Shown in pieces: positions 9,501-24,500 of a DNA stretch of 64,000 nt. The DNA is taken from contig NZ_JAGIKV010000026.1 in the NCBI RefSeq assembly GCF_017874615.1, forward strand, positions 37,941 to 101,940, read 5' to 3'. The translations under genes and the position numbers were made by a program. Position 1 is the stretch's first letter, and every line of letters begins with the position of its first letter. The DNA is from Paenibacillus xylanexedens (lineage in GTDB: Bacteria > Bacillota > Bacilli > Paenibacillales > Paenibacillaceae). The notes under the pieces are model-generated. The model worked only from the letters and a program-made list of their open reading frames with translations, ran no database searches and was not told the DNA's origin.

Positions 9501-12500
9501 CTTCACCGAGCCAGGCTTCGGCACGCTCTCGCAGCGGCGTTTGTGTCAGCAGCACCTTCGCTCGGCTGTCTTCCAGCATGAACCGCACACGGTCCACCGG
9601 ATAATCCGGGTCAAGCGGCACATACGTCCCGCCTGCTTTCCAGACGGCCATCACGGCCACCAACAGGTCCACCGAACGCTCAGCGAGAATGCCAACAATC
9701 TCCTCACGACCGATGCCGCTTGCGCGCAGCGTGGCCGACAGTCGGTTCGCCCGCTCGTTCAGCTCCGCATACGTCAGCCGATCGTTTTCATAAACGACAG
9801 CTTCAGCTTCCGGCGTGTGTTCCGCCTGTTCCTCGAACAGTCGATGGAACGCTGCCACAGGAGCCTCTTCCGGCTGCGCAGGGTTAAACGCGCCGACAAT
9901 TTCTTCTTTTTCCGCTAGTGTCAAAATATCCAACTCGGAAATCGTCGCTGAAGGGTTGCGGAGAATGGATTCAAGCAGCTGCAAGTAGTGGACAGCCAAT
10001 TTCTCCACCGTTTCGGTTTTGTATAGAGCCGTGGCGTATTCAAATAGATATTCCAAGCCGTTCTCAATCTCCGTAACGTCCAAGCTGAGATCGAATTTGG
10101 AAACAATTTCTTCGCTCGCATACGTCGACAAATGCAGTCCCGGAAGCTGAATTTCCACATTTTCTGTATTCTGCAAAGCAAACATCGTATCAAACAGTGG
10201 ATGACGGCGTAAATCACGAGCCACGTTTACCTTATCCACCAGTTCCTCAAACGGATAATTCTGATGTTCAAAAGCACCCAGCGTTGTCTCCTTGATTTCC
10301 TTCAAGTAGTCAAGGAACGTCTTACCAGCAGCAGGATAACTGCGAATGGCCAAGGTATTAACGAACATCCCGATCAGCGGTTGAACGTCGCTGTGATTTC
10401 TTCCCGCAATCGGCGTACCAACCACCACGTCTTCCTGACCTGAATATTTATGCAGAACCACGTTATATGCCGCAAGCAGAACCATGTAAAGCGTTGCGCC
10501 GTTTTCAGCTGCAAGCCGTTTCAGACCTTCGCTTTTCTCAATATTCATAAACAATTGCAACGTTCGGCCCTCATAGCTCTGCATAGCCGGGCGCGGATAG
10601 TCCGTTGGCATTTCCAGAACTGGCAGTTCTCCGCGGAACATGTCAATCCAGTAGGCTTCCTGCTTGGCAAGCTGCGTTTTTTGCTCGTCCGATTGCTGCC
10701 ATACTGCATAATCTTTGTACTGAATGCGGAGTGGATTGAGCGGCTCCCCGCTGTACAAGTGCACAAACTCTTCGATCAGTACGTCCATTGAAACGCCATC
10801 CGATACAATATGATGTGTATCGAACATCAGGATGTGCCGGTCCGGCGCGAGTTCGGCAATGCCCACCCGCAGAAGTGGTGGCTTCGCTAGATCAAACGCA
10901 CGAACGAATTGGCGCACCATTTCTTCCGCCTGCTCCCCGCTGATCTGCACATATTCCACCTGGAAGGTGACTTCTTCGTAAATCCGCTGAACCGCTTCGC
11001 CTTCAACCATCTCAAAGCCGGTACGCAGCGTTTCATGACGAGCTACAAGCCCGCGGAATGCTTCTTCAAACCGCTGCCGGTTGAGCTGCCCTTCGAGCAG
11101 CATAGCTCCTGGTATGTTGTAGCTCAGCTCGCCTCCTTCCAGCTGGTTCAAGATATAGAGACGTTTCTGCGCAGAAGAGAGCGGATAGTACTCGCTAGGT
11201 TCCGCAGCCGGAATAGCCATAAACGAGCCGATCTCCAAATGCTCCATAGCCACAGCCATTTCCTCAACTGTCGAGTAGCGGAATACGTCGCGAAGCGGGA
11301 ATTGGACGCCCAGCTCCTTATGCATTTTGCTGACAAGTGTTGTCGCCCGCAGGGAGTGTCCTCCGAGGTCGAAGAAGTTGTCGGTTACGCCTACCGCCTT
11401 CTCCCGAACAAGCACTTCCTGCCAAATGGCGGCCAGCTTCGCCTCCATTTCGGTGCGCGGCGCCACGTATTCGCGGCCTCCGCCTGCTCCCCCTTCCGGC
11501 GCTGGCAGCGCCTTCCGGTCAATTTTCCCATTCGGCGTTAGAGGCAATTGCTCCAGTTCGACGAAGTACGACGGAATCATGTATCCCGGTAGCTCGCTGG
11601 AGATCGCCCGTTTCAAATCTGCCGCCGTCAAACCTTCTTCCACTGTATAATAAGCGCACAACGCTTTCTGCCCTTCTTGATCTTCCCTGACAACAACGAC
11701 AGCTTCCTTCACGCCACCTACACTCAGCAGCTTTGCTTCGACTTCGCCCGTCTCGATCCGGTAACCCCGGATTTTCGCCTGGTTATCGATCCGGCCGATG
11801 AAGTCCACGTTGCCGTCCTCCATCCACCGCGCCAAGTCTCCCGTGCGATACAACCGCTCACCCGCGGTGAAAGGACTATCTACAAACTTCTCTTCCGTCA
11901 GCTCTGGACGGTTCAAGTATCCACGCGCCACACTGACTCCGCCGATAACCAATTCGCCCAACACACCGACCGGCACCGGGTTCAGGTACGCATCCACGAT
12001 GTAAAACTTCGCATTCAACCACGCTTTGCCAATCGGCACATGGCCTGTCTGCGGCAGTTTCGCCAACTCCTCATCATAGAAACTGGAGTCAATTGCCGCT
12101 TCCGTCACACCGTAGGCGTTAATAATGCGGAACGACGAGCCAAACCGTTCCTGTAAGGTTCGGTATTCCGCCACACTGCAACTGTCTGAGCTTGTAATCA
12201 ACAGCTCCATACTACTTAACTCCAGCCCCTGCTCATGCACGTATTCCATGAACGGCACGATCAGTGCCGGCGTTGATTCAAAGATCGACACTTGCTCCCG
12301 CTCTATCCAGTAGTGCAGACGAGACGGATCAATCCTGTCGTCCTTCGGTACAATGACCATGGTGCCGCCGTTGTACAACGTCCGCGCGATATCGCCCACA
12401 AACACGTCAAACGAGAAGCTCGCGAGTTGCATCAACCGCACCGGGAACCGTTCCAACCGGTATTCCCGCCGGTAGCCCGCTGCCGTGTTCACCAGGCTGC

Positions 12501-15500
12501 GGTGCTCGATCATTACACCCTTTGGCTTACCCGTTGTTCCCGACGTGTAGATGACGTAAGCCAGATCCTCCGGACGGGCTTCATGGAAGCTGTCCATGCC
12601 CACAACATCAACATCATTTGGATGACTCTCGCCACCACCGTTCACAGCCCCCGTCAGCTTGCCGTTGACTGGATTGGGAGCACTGCTGGAGCCTTGGCTG
12701 AAGTCCATCGGTGCATTCGCTCGGTCTTCGCTGTATGACGTTTCATCGTCGAGGTATAGCACCTTCGCCAGTGCCAGTTCCTCTTCACCGAGCCAGGCTT
12801 CGGCACGCTCTCGCAGCGGCGTTTGTGTCAGCAGCACCTTCGCTCCGCTGTCTTCCAGCATGAACCGCACACGGTCCACTGGATAATCCGGGTCAAGCGG
12901 CACATACGCCCCGCCTGCTTTCCAGACGGCCATCACGGCCACCAACAGGTCCACCGAACGCTCAGCGAGAATGCCAACAATCTCCTCCCGGCCAATGCCG
13001 CTTCCGCGCAGCATAGCCGCCAAGCGATTCGCCCGCTCGTTCAGCTCCGCATACGTCAGCCGATCGTTCTCGTATACGATGGCCTCCGCTTCCGGCGTGC
13101 GTTCCGCCTGTTCCTCGAACAGTCGATGGAACGCTGCCACAGGAGCCACTTCCGGCTGCACCGGATTAAACACGCCGACAATTTCTTCTTTTTCCGCCGC
13201 CGTCAAAAGCTCTAACTCATGTACACGAACATTCGGATTAGCCGCAACCTGCTCCAATGCACGGGCAAAATGACTGTGGATCTGCCTGATGTCTTGCTCT
13301 CTGAATGTCAGTGCATTGTACGTAAACCGCAGCAAAATATGCTCTTCCGGAATGACGGTAATGTCCAGATCGTAGTTCGTTTGTTCCGGCGATTGGATAT
13401 TAGCGATTTTCAGCGCTTCTTGTCCTCCACCGACAACCTGCTCAATCTGTTCTTCCATCGGATAATTTTCAAAGACCATAATATGGTTGATCAAGTCGCG
13501 CTTTTGCTCGCTCAGCGACTGAATTTCGAACAGCGGGAACGTTTCGTAAGCTCCCGATGTCAGCGCTTGATCCTGGGTTTTTCTCAAAATATCGGCTACC
13601 GTCTCCTCGGCTTTGCCTTGAATACGGACGGGGATCGTATTAATAAACAGACCGATCATGCTTTCGATACCCGGAATCTCCGCTGGACGCCCGGATACGA
13701 CGGAGCCAAATACAACATCTTCGCTGTTGTTGTATACCTGCAGAACCAGTCCCCATACGGTCTGCATGAATGTATTAAGCGTCACCTGATGCTGGCGCGC
13801 CACCCGCTCGATTTGCCCAGTCAGTTCCTTGCTGAGTTCCACATCGATCTCAGCTGCTTCAAAAGCACCCTGCTTCAGCCCTGTTTTCTCCCGAGGCAAC
13901 TTGGTCTGCTGATCATAACCCGCCAAATACTCGGACCAGTAACGCGAAGCTTTCGCAGCATCTTGAGCTTCCAGCCATTCGATATACCGAGAGTACGAGG
14001 TAACCGGAGGAAGCTCCAGCGTCCGCTGCTCCTGGAACGCGAAGTAGGTGTCGAACACTTCCTTAATCATTAAGGACATGCACCAGCCGTCCAACAAAAT
14101 GTGATGGTGACTCCAGATCACTTGGTAGGACTCGTCGCCCGTACGCAAAACTGTAACGCGCATCAGAGAGCCTTGGGCCAAATCGAACTTGTTCGCTTTA
14201 TCCGCGCTGACAAAATCGGCTATCGTCTTCTCCGGGTGTTCATCGCTTGCCGAGCGAATATCTTCAAAGTACACTTCACACTTCCGCTCGCGGAATACCA
14301 CTTGAATCGGCTCGTCTCTCCAGCCGGTAATAAAATTGGTCCGCAGCGCCTCATTTCGCTGTACCAGCGTATCCAATCCGCGGGTGAAGGCTTCCACATT
14401 CAGGCTTCCATACAGATCGAAGGTCACCTGTTCGAAGTAGGCTTCCGAATCGGCATCCAGCAAGCTGTGGAACAACATCCCTTTTTGCAGCGGAGTCAGG
14501 GTGTATACATTCTCCAGTTCGCCGAGTGCCGCCGTATGTTCGGACAGCCGCTCCAGTTCCTCCACCGTCACATCTTGAAGCAGTACGTCACTAGGTGTAA
14601 GCTCCGGCCGCTCTTTCGATACGCAATGGCTGATGACTTCACGCAAACTCGATTGAAGCAGGGTGCCCAAGCGCTCAACCGTCTCCCGTTGATACTGGGT
14701 TTCCCCATAACGGATCGTAAGTTCCAACACGCCTTCCGACACCATACCGTTGATATCGAGGACATAATTCATCACAGCATTCGGGCTTGAATCGGAGCCC
14801 GGACTGAACGGAGACGGCTGCGAGCCGCTGCTTTCGTAATCCTGGTCGAACTGACCCAGATAGTTAAAACTGATCTCCGGCTCCAAAACGAAGTGCTCTC
14901 CGTCACGCGGTGCCGACAAATAACGCAGGATGCCGTAGCCGATTCCTTTGTTCGGAATGCGGCGCAAGTTTTCTTTCACCTGTTTCACCTGATGACCGAG
15001 CGCCTGGACGTGACCTGGCTCCAGAACGACAGGGAATTGGCTTGTAAACCAGCCTACCGTCCGCGTAATGTCCACATCCGGCAAAAGTTCTTCCCGACCG
15101 TGGCCTTCGAGATTCACCAGCACGCGTTCCCGACCGCTCCAAGCTTGTACCGCGAGGCCAAGCGCGGCAAGCAGCAAATCGTTCATTTCCGTATGGTACG
15201 CACGGTGTGCCTGCTTCAGCAGCTGTTCGGTTTCCTCCGCCGTCCAGCGGACGGTCACGAGCCTGCTGTCCTTCAGCTTGGATGTGCCTTGTTCAAAATC
15301 TTTCGGAAGCGGCTCATAGGTCAATTGCTCGATATGCTGCCAATACGCTCTCTCGCTTTCCATCGCCGGACCGTTCGCATAATCAGCGAGCTGTTTCGCC
15401 CACGTTTGGAATGAGTCCGTTTTGAGCGGCAGACGGATCAGCTGCCCTTGCAGCGCCTGCTCATAGCCGGCAGCAAAATCCTCAAGCAGAATCCGCCAGG

Positions 15501-18500
15501 ATACGCCGTCTACGACCAAGTGGTGTATCGCGATCAGCAGATGATCTCCATCTGCACAGCGGAACAAGCGGAGCTTCAGCAAAGGCCCTGCCTGCAGGTT
15601 AATGCTGCGCTGAAGCTCGTTCGCCTTGGCTTCGATCGCCTGCGCGCAGTCCGTCATTCCACGGAAATCGATCACTTCCAGGCTGTAAAGCTCGCCATCG
15701 CTTTCCGCGATGCCACGGTTCCATGCCGCATACCCGCTCTCGGTCCGGCTGAAGACGAGGCGCAGCGCATCGTGATGCTCGGCCAGCTTCCGCACGGCCT
15801 GACGAAGCGCCGCTTCGTCATAGTCTTCCTCCCGGTACAGCATCACCGCCTGGTTAAAGTGGTGCAGCTCGGCGAACGACTGCTCGAAGAACCAGCGCTG
15901 AATCGGCGTCAGCCCCGTCTCTCCCGTAGCTGCCCCCTGATCGGCGCGTCTTAAGACCGACTGGAGATACGGGCTTAATTCCGCTACGGTCGGATATTTG
16001 AACAAATGCTTAATTTCCAGCTTGTACCCGGCCTGATGTAGCCTGGACGACACCTGGATCGATTTAATTGAATCCCCGCCGAGCTCGAAGAAATTGTCCA
16101 TCACGCCGATCGGACGACCCGTTCGCAGCGCCTTTTGCCACACCGCAACCAACGTCTGCTCCGCCGCCGTCCGGGGCGCCACGTATTCCGTTCCAACGAG
16201 CATACTGCTTTCCGGTGCGGGCAGCGCCTTGCGGTCAAGCTTCCCGCTGTGTGTGAGGGGCATCCGCTCCAGCTGCACGAAGTAGGACGGAATCATGTAC
16301 GCAGGCAGATCCTCCGCCAGCGCGCTTCGCAGCTCGCTCGCCGCAAGCGGCTTGTCCGCCACGAAGTACGCGCAGAGCTGCTTCTGACCGGCTTCGTCTT
16401 CTCTGGCGATGACAACCCCCTCTTGGACGGACGCCGCTTTCAGGACCTGCGCCTCCACCTCGCCGAGTTCGATCCGGTACCCGCGGATTTTCACCTGATG
16501 GTCGATCCGGCCCATATACTCGATGTTGCCGTCCGGCAGCCATCTGGCCAGATCGCCCGTCCGATACATCCGCCCGCCCGGCGCAAACGGACACTCTACG
16601 AATTTCTCCGCGGTCAGCTCGGGACGGTTCAAGTAGCCTCTAGCCAGACCTTCGCCCGCGATGCACAGCTCGCCCGGCACGCCGACCGGTTGCAGCGCTG
16701 TCGTCCCTTCCTTGACAATATGCAGCCGGATGTTCGAGATCGGCTTGCCGATCGGCACCGATACATACGCCTCTTCCGGTCCGCAATCGTAGTACGAGAC
16801 ATCAACCGTCGCTTCCGTAGGCCCATAAAGGTTGATCAGTTGCGCTTGATTCACGGATGACGAAATCCACTGCCAGAACCGGCTCACATGCGACGTCGCC
16901 AGCGCTTCCCCGCTTGCAAACACCCGTTTCAGCGAAGACAGTTTGTTACCCAGATCTTCGCTCGGCTGACGCTCGACATATTCGAGGAAGGCGTGCAGCA
17001 TCGACGGCACAAAGTGCATCGTCGTGACGGCTTGCCGTTCGATCGTATCCAGAATCGTCTCGGGATTCTTCTCTCCGCCCGGCGGCAGCAAGCAAACTTT
17101 GGCCCCCGTCCAAGCCCACCAAAACAGCTCCCACACGGAAACGTCGAAGGTGATCGCCGTCTTTTGCAGAATCGTATCCCTGGAGTCAATCGGATAAGCA
17201 TTCTGCATCCACAGCAGCCGGTTGATCACCGGACGGTGCTCCACCATGACGCCTTTGGGCTTGCCTGTCGAGCCCGATGTGTAAATGACGTAGGCCAAGT
17301 GCTCCGGTCCACTCGCCGGCTCCAGGTTCGTGCCGTCTTCGTCATACGCGGATGGATCGTTCAGATCGACGAGCGATAGACCGCCAAGTGGCTCTGTCCC
17401 GGCAAATGACGCGCTTTCCCGCAAATGGCTCTGAATCAGCAGCAGCCTAGCGCCCGAATCTTCGAGCATGTAGCGGATGCGCTCCTGCGGGAATTGCGGG
17501 TCGATCGGCACGTAGGCGCCCCCGGCCTTCAAGATCGCATAGATGCCCACGATCATCTCCAGCGAGCGCTCGGCCATGATCGCGATCGGCTGATCGGCCT
17601 GCGCGCCAGAGGCACGCAAGGATCGCGCCAGCCGGTTCGCCCGCTCGTTCAACTCCCGGTAAGTCAGGCTGCTGTCCTCATAGACAACGGCCACCTGCTC
17701 CGGCGTTCGCTCTGCTTGCTCCTCGAACAGCTCGTGGATCGTTCTCTCTCTCCACGACTCATCCGCTTCCAAGCCTGGACCCTCTGAGGCGGATTGCTTC
17801 GCCAGAGCCGAAGACGACACGGCAAACCCGACCAGCAAATCATGCTTTTCGCTGTCCTTCAAGATATTCAAATCCGAGATCCTCGCACCCGGCTGAGCCA
17901 GGATCGATGCCAAAAGCTGCTCGTAATGACCCGCCAGCCGTACCATCGTTTCCTGTCTAAACAACGAGGTAGCGTACTCGATCTTGCAAACCAGCTCGTT
18001 ACCCGATTCCAGGATATCTAAGCTAAGATCAAACTTTGCCGTCTTTTCCTCGATGTCGAACAGCGACCATTGCAAGCCTTCCATGGATAAATCCAAGCTT
18101 TCGTGCTTTTGCAAAGAAAACATGGTGTCAAACAGCGGATTCCGGCTTAAATTCCGGCTCACCTGAAGAGCCTCTACCAGCTCCTCGAACGGATAGTCCT
18201 GGTGCTCGTAGGCTCCAAGCGTCGTTTCCTTCACATCCTGCAAGTAATCCAGGAACGTCTGCTCTGCCGTCGGACCCAAGCGAAGGGCCAGCGTATTGAC
18301 AAACATGCCGATAATCGGTTGCAGGTCGGCGTGAGAACGAGCGGCAATCGGAGTGCCGACTACGATATCTTCCTGTCCCACGTATTTATGAAGCAATACG
18401 GAGTAAGCAGCCAGCAGAAGCATGTACAGCGTCGCCCCCGAATCTCCGGCAAGCCGTTTGAGAGCTTCGCTTTTCTCCGCATCCAGCGCAAACGTGAGCG

Positions 18501-21500
18501 TTTGACCGTCAAACTGCCGGACGGCTGGGCGGGAAAAGTCAAGAGGCAGCTCAAGAACGGGAAGCTCGGAGCTGAATACCCCGCGCCAGTATTCCTCCTG
18601 CCGTTTGATACGCTGACACTGCTCGTCGGATTGCTGCCAAACGGCGTAATCCTTGTATTGAATCCGCAGCTCCGGCAATTCTTCCCCATTGTAAAGCCCC
18701 ACAAATTCGCGTAGCAGCACGTCCATGGAAAGACCGTCCGAACCAATATGATGCATATCCAGCGCAAGCAGGAATTTCTCTTTCTCAAGTATGATCAGCA
18801 GGGCGCGCAGCAAAGGCGGCTGGGTCAAGTCAAAAGGCTGAATGAAGCCTTCTAGAATGGCCGCGACCTGATCTTTACTTGCTTGAAGCTTCTCGACCTT
18901 GAAATCTACGAGCGGATGAATACGCTGAACCAGCTCTCCATTCACGATTTCAAAACCGGTGCGCAGCATATCGTGCCGGGCCACCAAAGTAGTCAGCGCC
19001 TTTTCCACTTTGGCCTCGTTCAAAGTCCCTTTCAATTGCAAGGTGCTCGGGATGTTGTAATTCAGCTCCGAGCTATCTAGCTGGTGCAGGACATACAGCC
19101 TTTTTTGCGCAGAGGAAACTGGATAATATGCTTTCTCTTCCGCTTTTGGAATGGAGCTGTGCTCTGATTCTTCCAAGCTGGCAATAGCCCCGGCCATCGA
19201 TTCTACCGTCATATAGCGGAACACATCGCGCAGCGGAAGTTCAACGTTCATTTCCTTCCGAATCTTGCTGACAAGGTTTGTCGCCCGCAAGGAATGCCCT
19301 CCGAGCTCGAAGAAATTGTCCAGGACTCCAATGCCGGAGTAACCCAGCACTTCCTCCCAGATTTTCACAAGCTGGGACTCCGCAAGGTTACGCGGCGCTA
19401 CGTATTCGACGCCCGTTTGCAAGCCACCTTGCGGCTCCGGCAGTGCTTTGCGGTCCACTTTGCCATTGGACGTCAGCGGCATGCGTTCCAGCTGCACGAA
19501 GTATGACGGGATCATGTATCCCGGCATTCCCTGGGCCAGCGAGGTTCTTATTTCGCTAACCGTCAGCGTCCGGTCCGCCACAAAGTAGGCAACAAGCGCC
19601 TTTTCGCCCCCGCTGTCCTGACGGGCGAGCACCACCGCTTCTTCCACGCCCTCCACGTTCAAAAGCTGCGTCTCAATTTCGTCCAGCTCGATCCGGTACC
19701 CGCGGATTTTGACCTGATGGTCGATCCGGCCGAGGTATTCAATGTTGCCGTCCGGCAGCCAGGCCGCCAAGTCGCCTGAGCGATACAGTTTTTCCCCCTC
19801 CGCAAACGGGGAATCAACGAACTTTTCCGCCGTCAAATCCGGTCGATTCAGGTATCCTCTCGCCAGGCCTTCACCGGCTACGTACATTTCGCCTGCTACG
19901 CCGATCGGTACAGGGCGGCGGTTTTCATCCAGAACGTACACGCTCAGCGTCGGGATCGGCTTGCCGATATTACTCTTCGCCGCTTCCATCTCGATCCATG
20001 TAATTTCCTTATACGTTACGTGAACCGTAGTTTCGGTAATACCGTACATATTGATCAGCTTTGTCTCCGGGTACTTCGTCTTGAAACCCTTGAGCAACAG
20101 CGGGCTGAGTGCTTCGCCGCCAAAGATGACGTTGCGAATCCGCAGATCGTACGGATGGTCCGCTATAACCTCACGCAACAGTTGATAGAAATATGTTGGC
20201 GTCTGGTTCAAAATCGTGACCCGTTCGCGGCTCAGCAGTGCCAGGAACTCGGCCGGATTTTTCGCCGTAAGCGGCGGTACGATAACCAGCTTTCCTCCAT
20301 TCAGAAGTGCTCCGTACATCTCCCAGACGGAGAAATCGAAGCAGAACGAGTGGAATAACGTCCACGTGTCGGACGGCCCAAAGTCGAACAGGTTCTTGTC
20401 GTTGAACAAAAGGCGCACGACGTTTTTATGCTCAATCAACGTTCCTTTGGGTTTGCCGGTCGTTCCCGATGTGTAGATGACATAAGCCAAGTTACCCGGG
20501 CCAGAAATTGGCTCCAGATTCGAAGCGTCCAGCGCACCAGCGGAGTCCGCCCCTTTGACGCCCCAAACGAAATCGTCCAATTCAAGGCGCGTTCCTGCGA
20601 AGTCGGTCTTCTCATGCAAATGCTTTTGAATCAGCAATAACGGTGCGCCCGAATCCTCAATCATGAAGCGGATGCGTTCCTCCGGGTAGTCGGGATCGAT
20701 AGGCACGTAGGCTCCGCCCGCTTTGAGAATCGCCAGAATGCCGACGACCATATCAAGCGAACGTTCGGCCAGAATCGCTACCAACTGATCCGCTTCGACT
20801 CCTGTCTCCCGCAGCTTACGCGCAAGGCGGTTGGATCGCTCGTTCAGTTCGTGGTAGCTCAACTGCCGCTCATTCATGACGGCGGCCACGTTATCCGGAT
20901 AAAGCTTCGCCTGCTCTTCGAACAACCCATGAATCGTCTGCTGACGCGGGTAGTCTGCCTCCGAATCATTAAAACTGCGCACCAGTTCACGGATTTCCTG
21001 CTCCGTTAGCATTTCCAGCGAAGCAATATCCCCTTCCGGCGCTGTTGCGATAGTTTCGAGTAGCTTGTCATAATGTCTGGCGAACCGCTCCGCGGTCTCC
21101 TGTTTATACAAAGCCGTAGCGTACTCCAACCGGCATTCGAGCTGGCCATCCAGTTCCGAAATATCCAGAAGCAGCTCGAACTTGGACGTTCGGTTTTCCA
21201 ACGGATAAAACGATTGCTCCAGCCCCTCGATGACAATTTGCTCATTCTCCGTATTTTGCAGGGAGAAGAACGTATCAAAGAGCGGATTCCGGCCAGTCGT
21301 GCGCGGAATATGAAGACTTTCCACCAAATCTTCGAACAAATAATTTTGGTGTTCAAAAGCCCCGAGTGTGATTTCCTTCATTTCTTCCAGGTACTTAAGG
21401 TACGGCTTGGAACGCTCCGGATGGCTGCGAATGGCAAGCGTGTTGATAAACATACCTACGATTGGCTGCACTTCTTCCTGCGTTCTTCCGGCAATCGGCG

Positions 21501-24500
21501 TTCCCACGATCAGATCTTCCTGACCCGAATATTTATGCATAAGGATCGAGTAAGCAGACAACAGCACCATGTACAGGGTCGTGCCCGTCCGTGCGGCCAG
21601 TTCTTTCAGCTTCTCCGTCCGTTCTTTCCCAATATCAAACTTCACGGTCCGGCCGTCAAAACTTTGCACCGCAGGCCGCGGGAAGTCCGTCGGAAGTTCC
21701 AATACAGGCAGCTCGCCCGACAACTGTTCCAGCCAGTACTCCTTCTGTGGCTGGATCAACTGCCCGTAGGCTTCGGAATGCTGCCAAACGGCATAATCTT
21801 TGTATTGAATACGCAACGGAGCCAGCTCCTCACCCCGATACAGGCGGCTGAACTCGTCGAAAAGCAATGCTGTCGAGATGCCATCCGAGACGATGTGATG
21901 CATATCGAACAACAGGATGTGGCGATCCTCGGCGACTTCGATCAGGCCGATGCGAAGAAGTGGCGGCTTGGTCAGATCAAACGGGTGAAAGTATGCTTCC
22001 ACCACTTGGTCCACTTCTCGCTCGCTCGCCTGGAAATAATCTACAGCAAACTCCACCTCGTCATAGATGTGCTGCACAAGCTCACCTTGAACCTGCTCAA
22101 TCCCGGTACGCAGCGTCTCATGGCGCTGAATCAGTGCCCGGAACGCGTACTCTACGCGCTTGCGGTCCAGCTTGCCTTCGAGAAGAAGCGCCGCCGACAT
22201 ATTGTAGCTACGCTCGGCCGCGTCAAGCTGGCGCAGGACGTACAGACGCTTTTGCTCGGATGAAACCGGATAGTACTCGGTCTCTGCCGCCTTTGTAATC
22301 TCATAGGTGTCCTGCTGCTTTAAACCGCTAATTCTTTGGGCAAGCTGTTCGATCGTGGTGTAGCGGAAAACGTCCCGCAGCGGAACCTCGACTTGTAGCT
22401 CTTTTCGAATCTTGGAAACAAGCGCGGAGGCCCGCAAGGAATGACCACCCAGGTCAAAGAAATCGTATTGGACTCCAACTCGCGCAATACCCAGCACCTG
22501 CTGCCAAATAAGAGCAAGTCTTGTTTCCAGCGTTGTGCGAGGAGCCACATACTCACGGCCGGCTTCTATCTCTCCGGTCGGCTCAGGTAGCGCTTTACGG
22601 TCAATCTTGCCATTCGGTGTGAGCGGAAGCTGATCAAGAGACACCAGTCGGGCCGGGACCATATGGGCCGGCAGCTCTTGCTTCAATTGGGACAGCAGAT
22701 CGCTCAGCTGCAAGGAAACATCCCCCGCCACGTAACCGCACAAATACTTTTGCCCCTGCTCATCCGTACAGTCAGTCACCACAGCCTGCTTGACCCCCGG
22801 GAAACTGAGCAGGGCCGTTTCAATTTCGCCGAGTTCGATCCGGAACCCGCGAATTTTCACCTGATAGTCGATCCGGCCGATGAAGTCAACGTTGCCGTCT
22901 TCCAGCCAGCGGGCCAAATCTCCTGTCCGATATAGACGTTCGCCAGACACAAACGGGCTGTCTACAAACTTCTCGGCGGTTAGGTCGGGACGGTTCCAAT
23001 ACCCGCGCGCCACCCCGGCGCCGCCGATGACAAGCTCACCCGGAACCCCTACAGGAACCGGCTTTAACCCGGCATCGACAATGTAAAACCGGGCGTTCAG
23101 CCAGGCTTTGCCGATCGGCACATGACCCAACAATGGCAGCTTGTCCAGCGGCTCATCGTAAAAACTGCTGTCAATGGCCGCTTCGGTAACGCCGTAGCTG
23201 TTGATGATGCGGAATTGTCCGCCGAATCTTTCCTGCAGCAATCGGTAATCGGTGACACTGCAAGCATCCGAGCTGGTAATCAGCAACTGCATGGAGCTGA
23301 CGTCCAGTCCTTCTTCATAAATATGCTGCATGAATGGTAGGATGAGCGCAGGTGTCGATTCAAATACCGTAATGTTTTGGTCCCGAATCCAGCCGTATAA
23401 GCGGTTCGGATCAATCCGGTCATCCTTTGGCACAATTACCATCGTTCCTCCGTTATACAGCGTCCGCGCGATGTCTCCAACGAACACGTCAAACGAGAAG
23501 CTCGCCAGTTGCAGCAACCGCACCGGGAACTGATCCAACCGGTACTCGCGGCGGTACGCATCCGCCGTATTCATGAGACTCCCATGCTCGATCATGACGC
23601 CTTTTGGGCGTCCCGTCGTACCGGAGGTGTAAATCACATAAGCCAAGTCTTGTGGGGCACTGTCAGCAGATTCAAATTCCACGGCTGAGGTATCCCCTTT
23701 ATACATCTGTTCATCGTCCATCGCATAGACTGCTTGAAGCTTCAGCCGGTCATCGGCCAACCAACCTCCGGCCCCCTCCAACAGATGACGCTGCGTAAGC
23801 AGCACCGATGCTTCGCTATCGCTGAGCATGTACTCAATCCGCTCCGCCGGATAATCGGGGTCCAGCGGTACATAAGCTCCGCCGGCTTTCCATACGGCGA
23901 GCACACCGACCAGCAGTTCCACCGAACGCTCTGCCCAGATCCCCGTAATCGTCTCCCTTCCCACGCCCTGTTCACGAAGGAGCGCAGCCAGCCGCTCAGC
24001 GCGTTTGTTCAATTCGCCGTAAGTCAGCTTTTTGTCCATGTAAACAACTGCCGGGTGATCCGGAATGTCTCGGGCAAACTTTTCGACATACCGATGAAAC
24101 GCTATTCCCTCGCTCAGTGCTGCCACCGGCGGGTTAAACACGTCCAGAATACGGTGTCTCTCCTCATCGCTCAACAGAGAAATCTCGCGCACCCGCAGTT
24201 CGGGAGTCTCAAGAAACTGGTCCAAAACGGTTACATACTGCTCCATAATGCGATCAATCTCGGTCGTCTCGAACAGGCCGGTACGATAGGAAGCATGGAG
24301 AATGACATGGCCTTCATTCAGCATATGGTCGAAGCGCAGCAGTAGATCGTCCATCTCGTGCCTAGCAAAGTGAGCCTCCAGACGTACCTTGATTTCTTCG
24401 TACTCCACGATTTTCAAAGGCAGATATTCAAGTGACGTGCGGAACAACTCCGAAAGATCGTTGCGGCCGTGTTGTTCACGTAAATCCTGGATCAATTGGT

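Noticed and set aside
21073..22263. 396-codon open frame on the plus strand inside the pmxE-like gene
   Set aside because: Shadow of the C2 region of the synthetase; no binding site and no recognisable domain.
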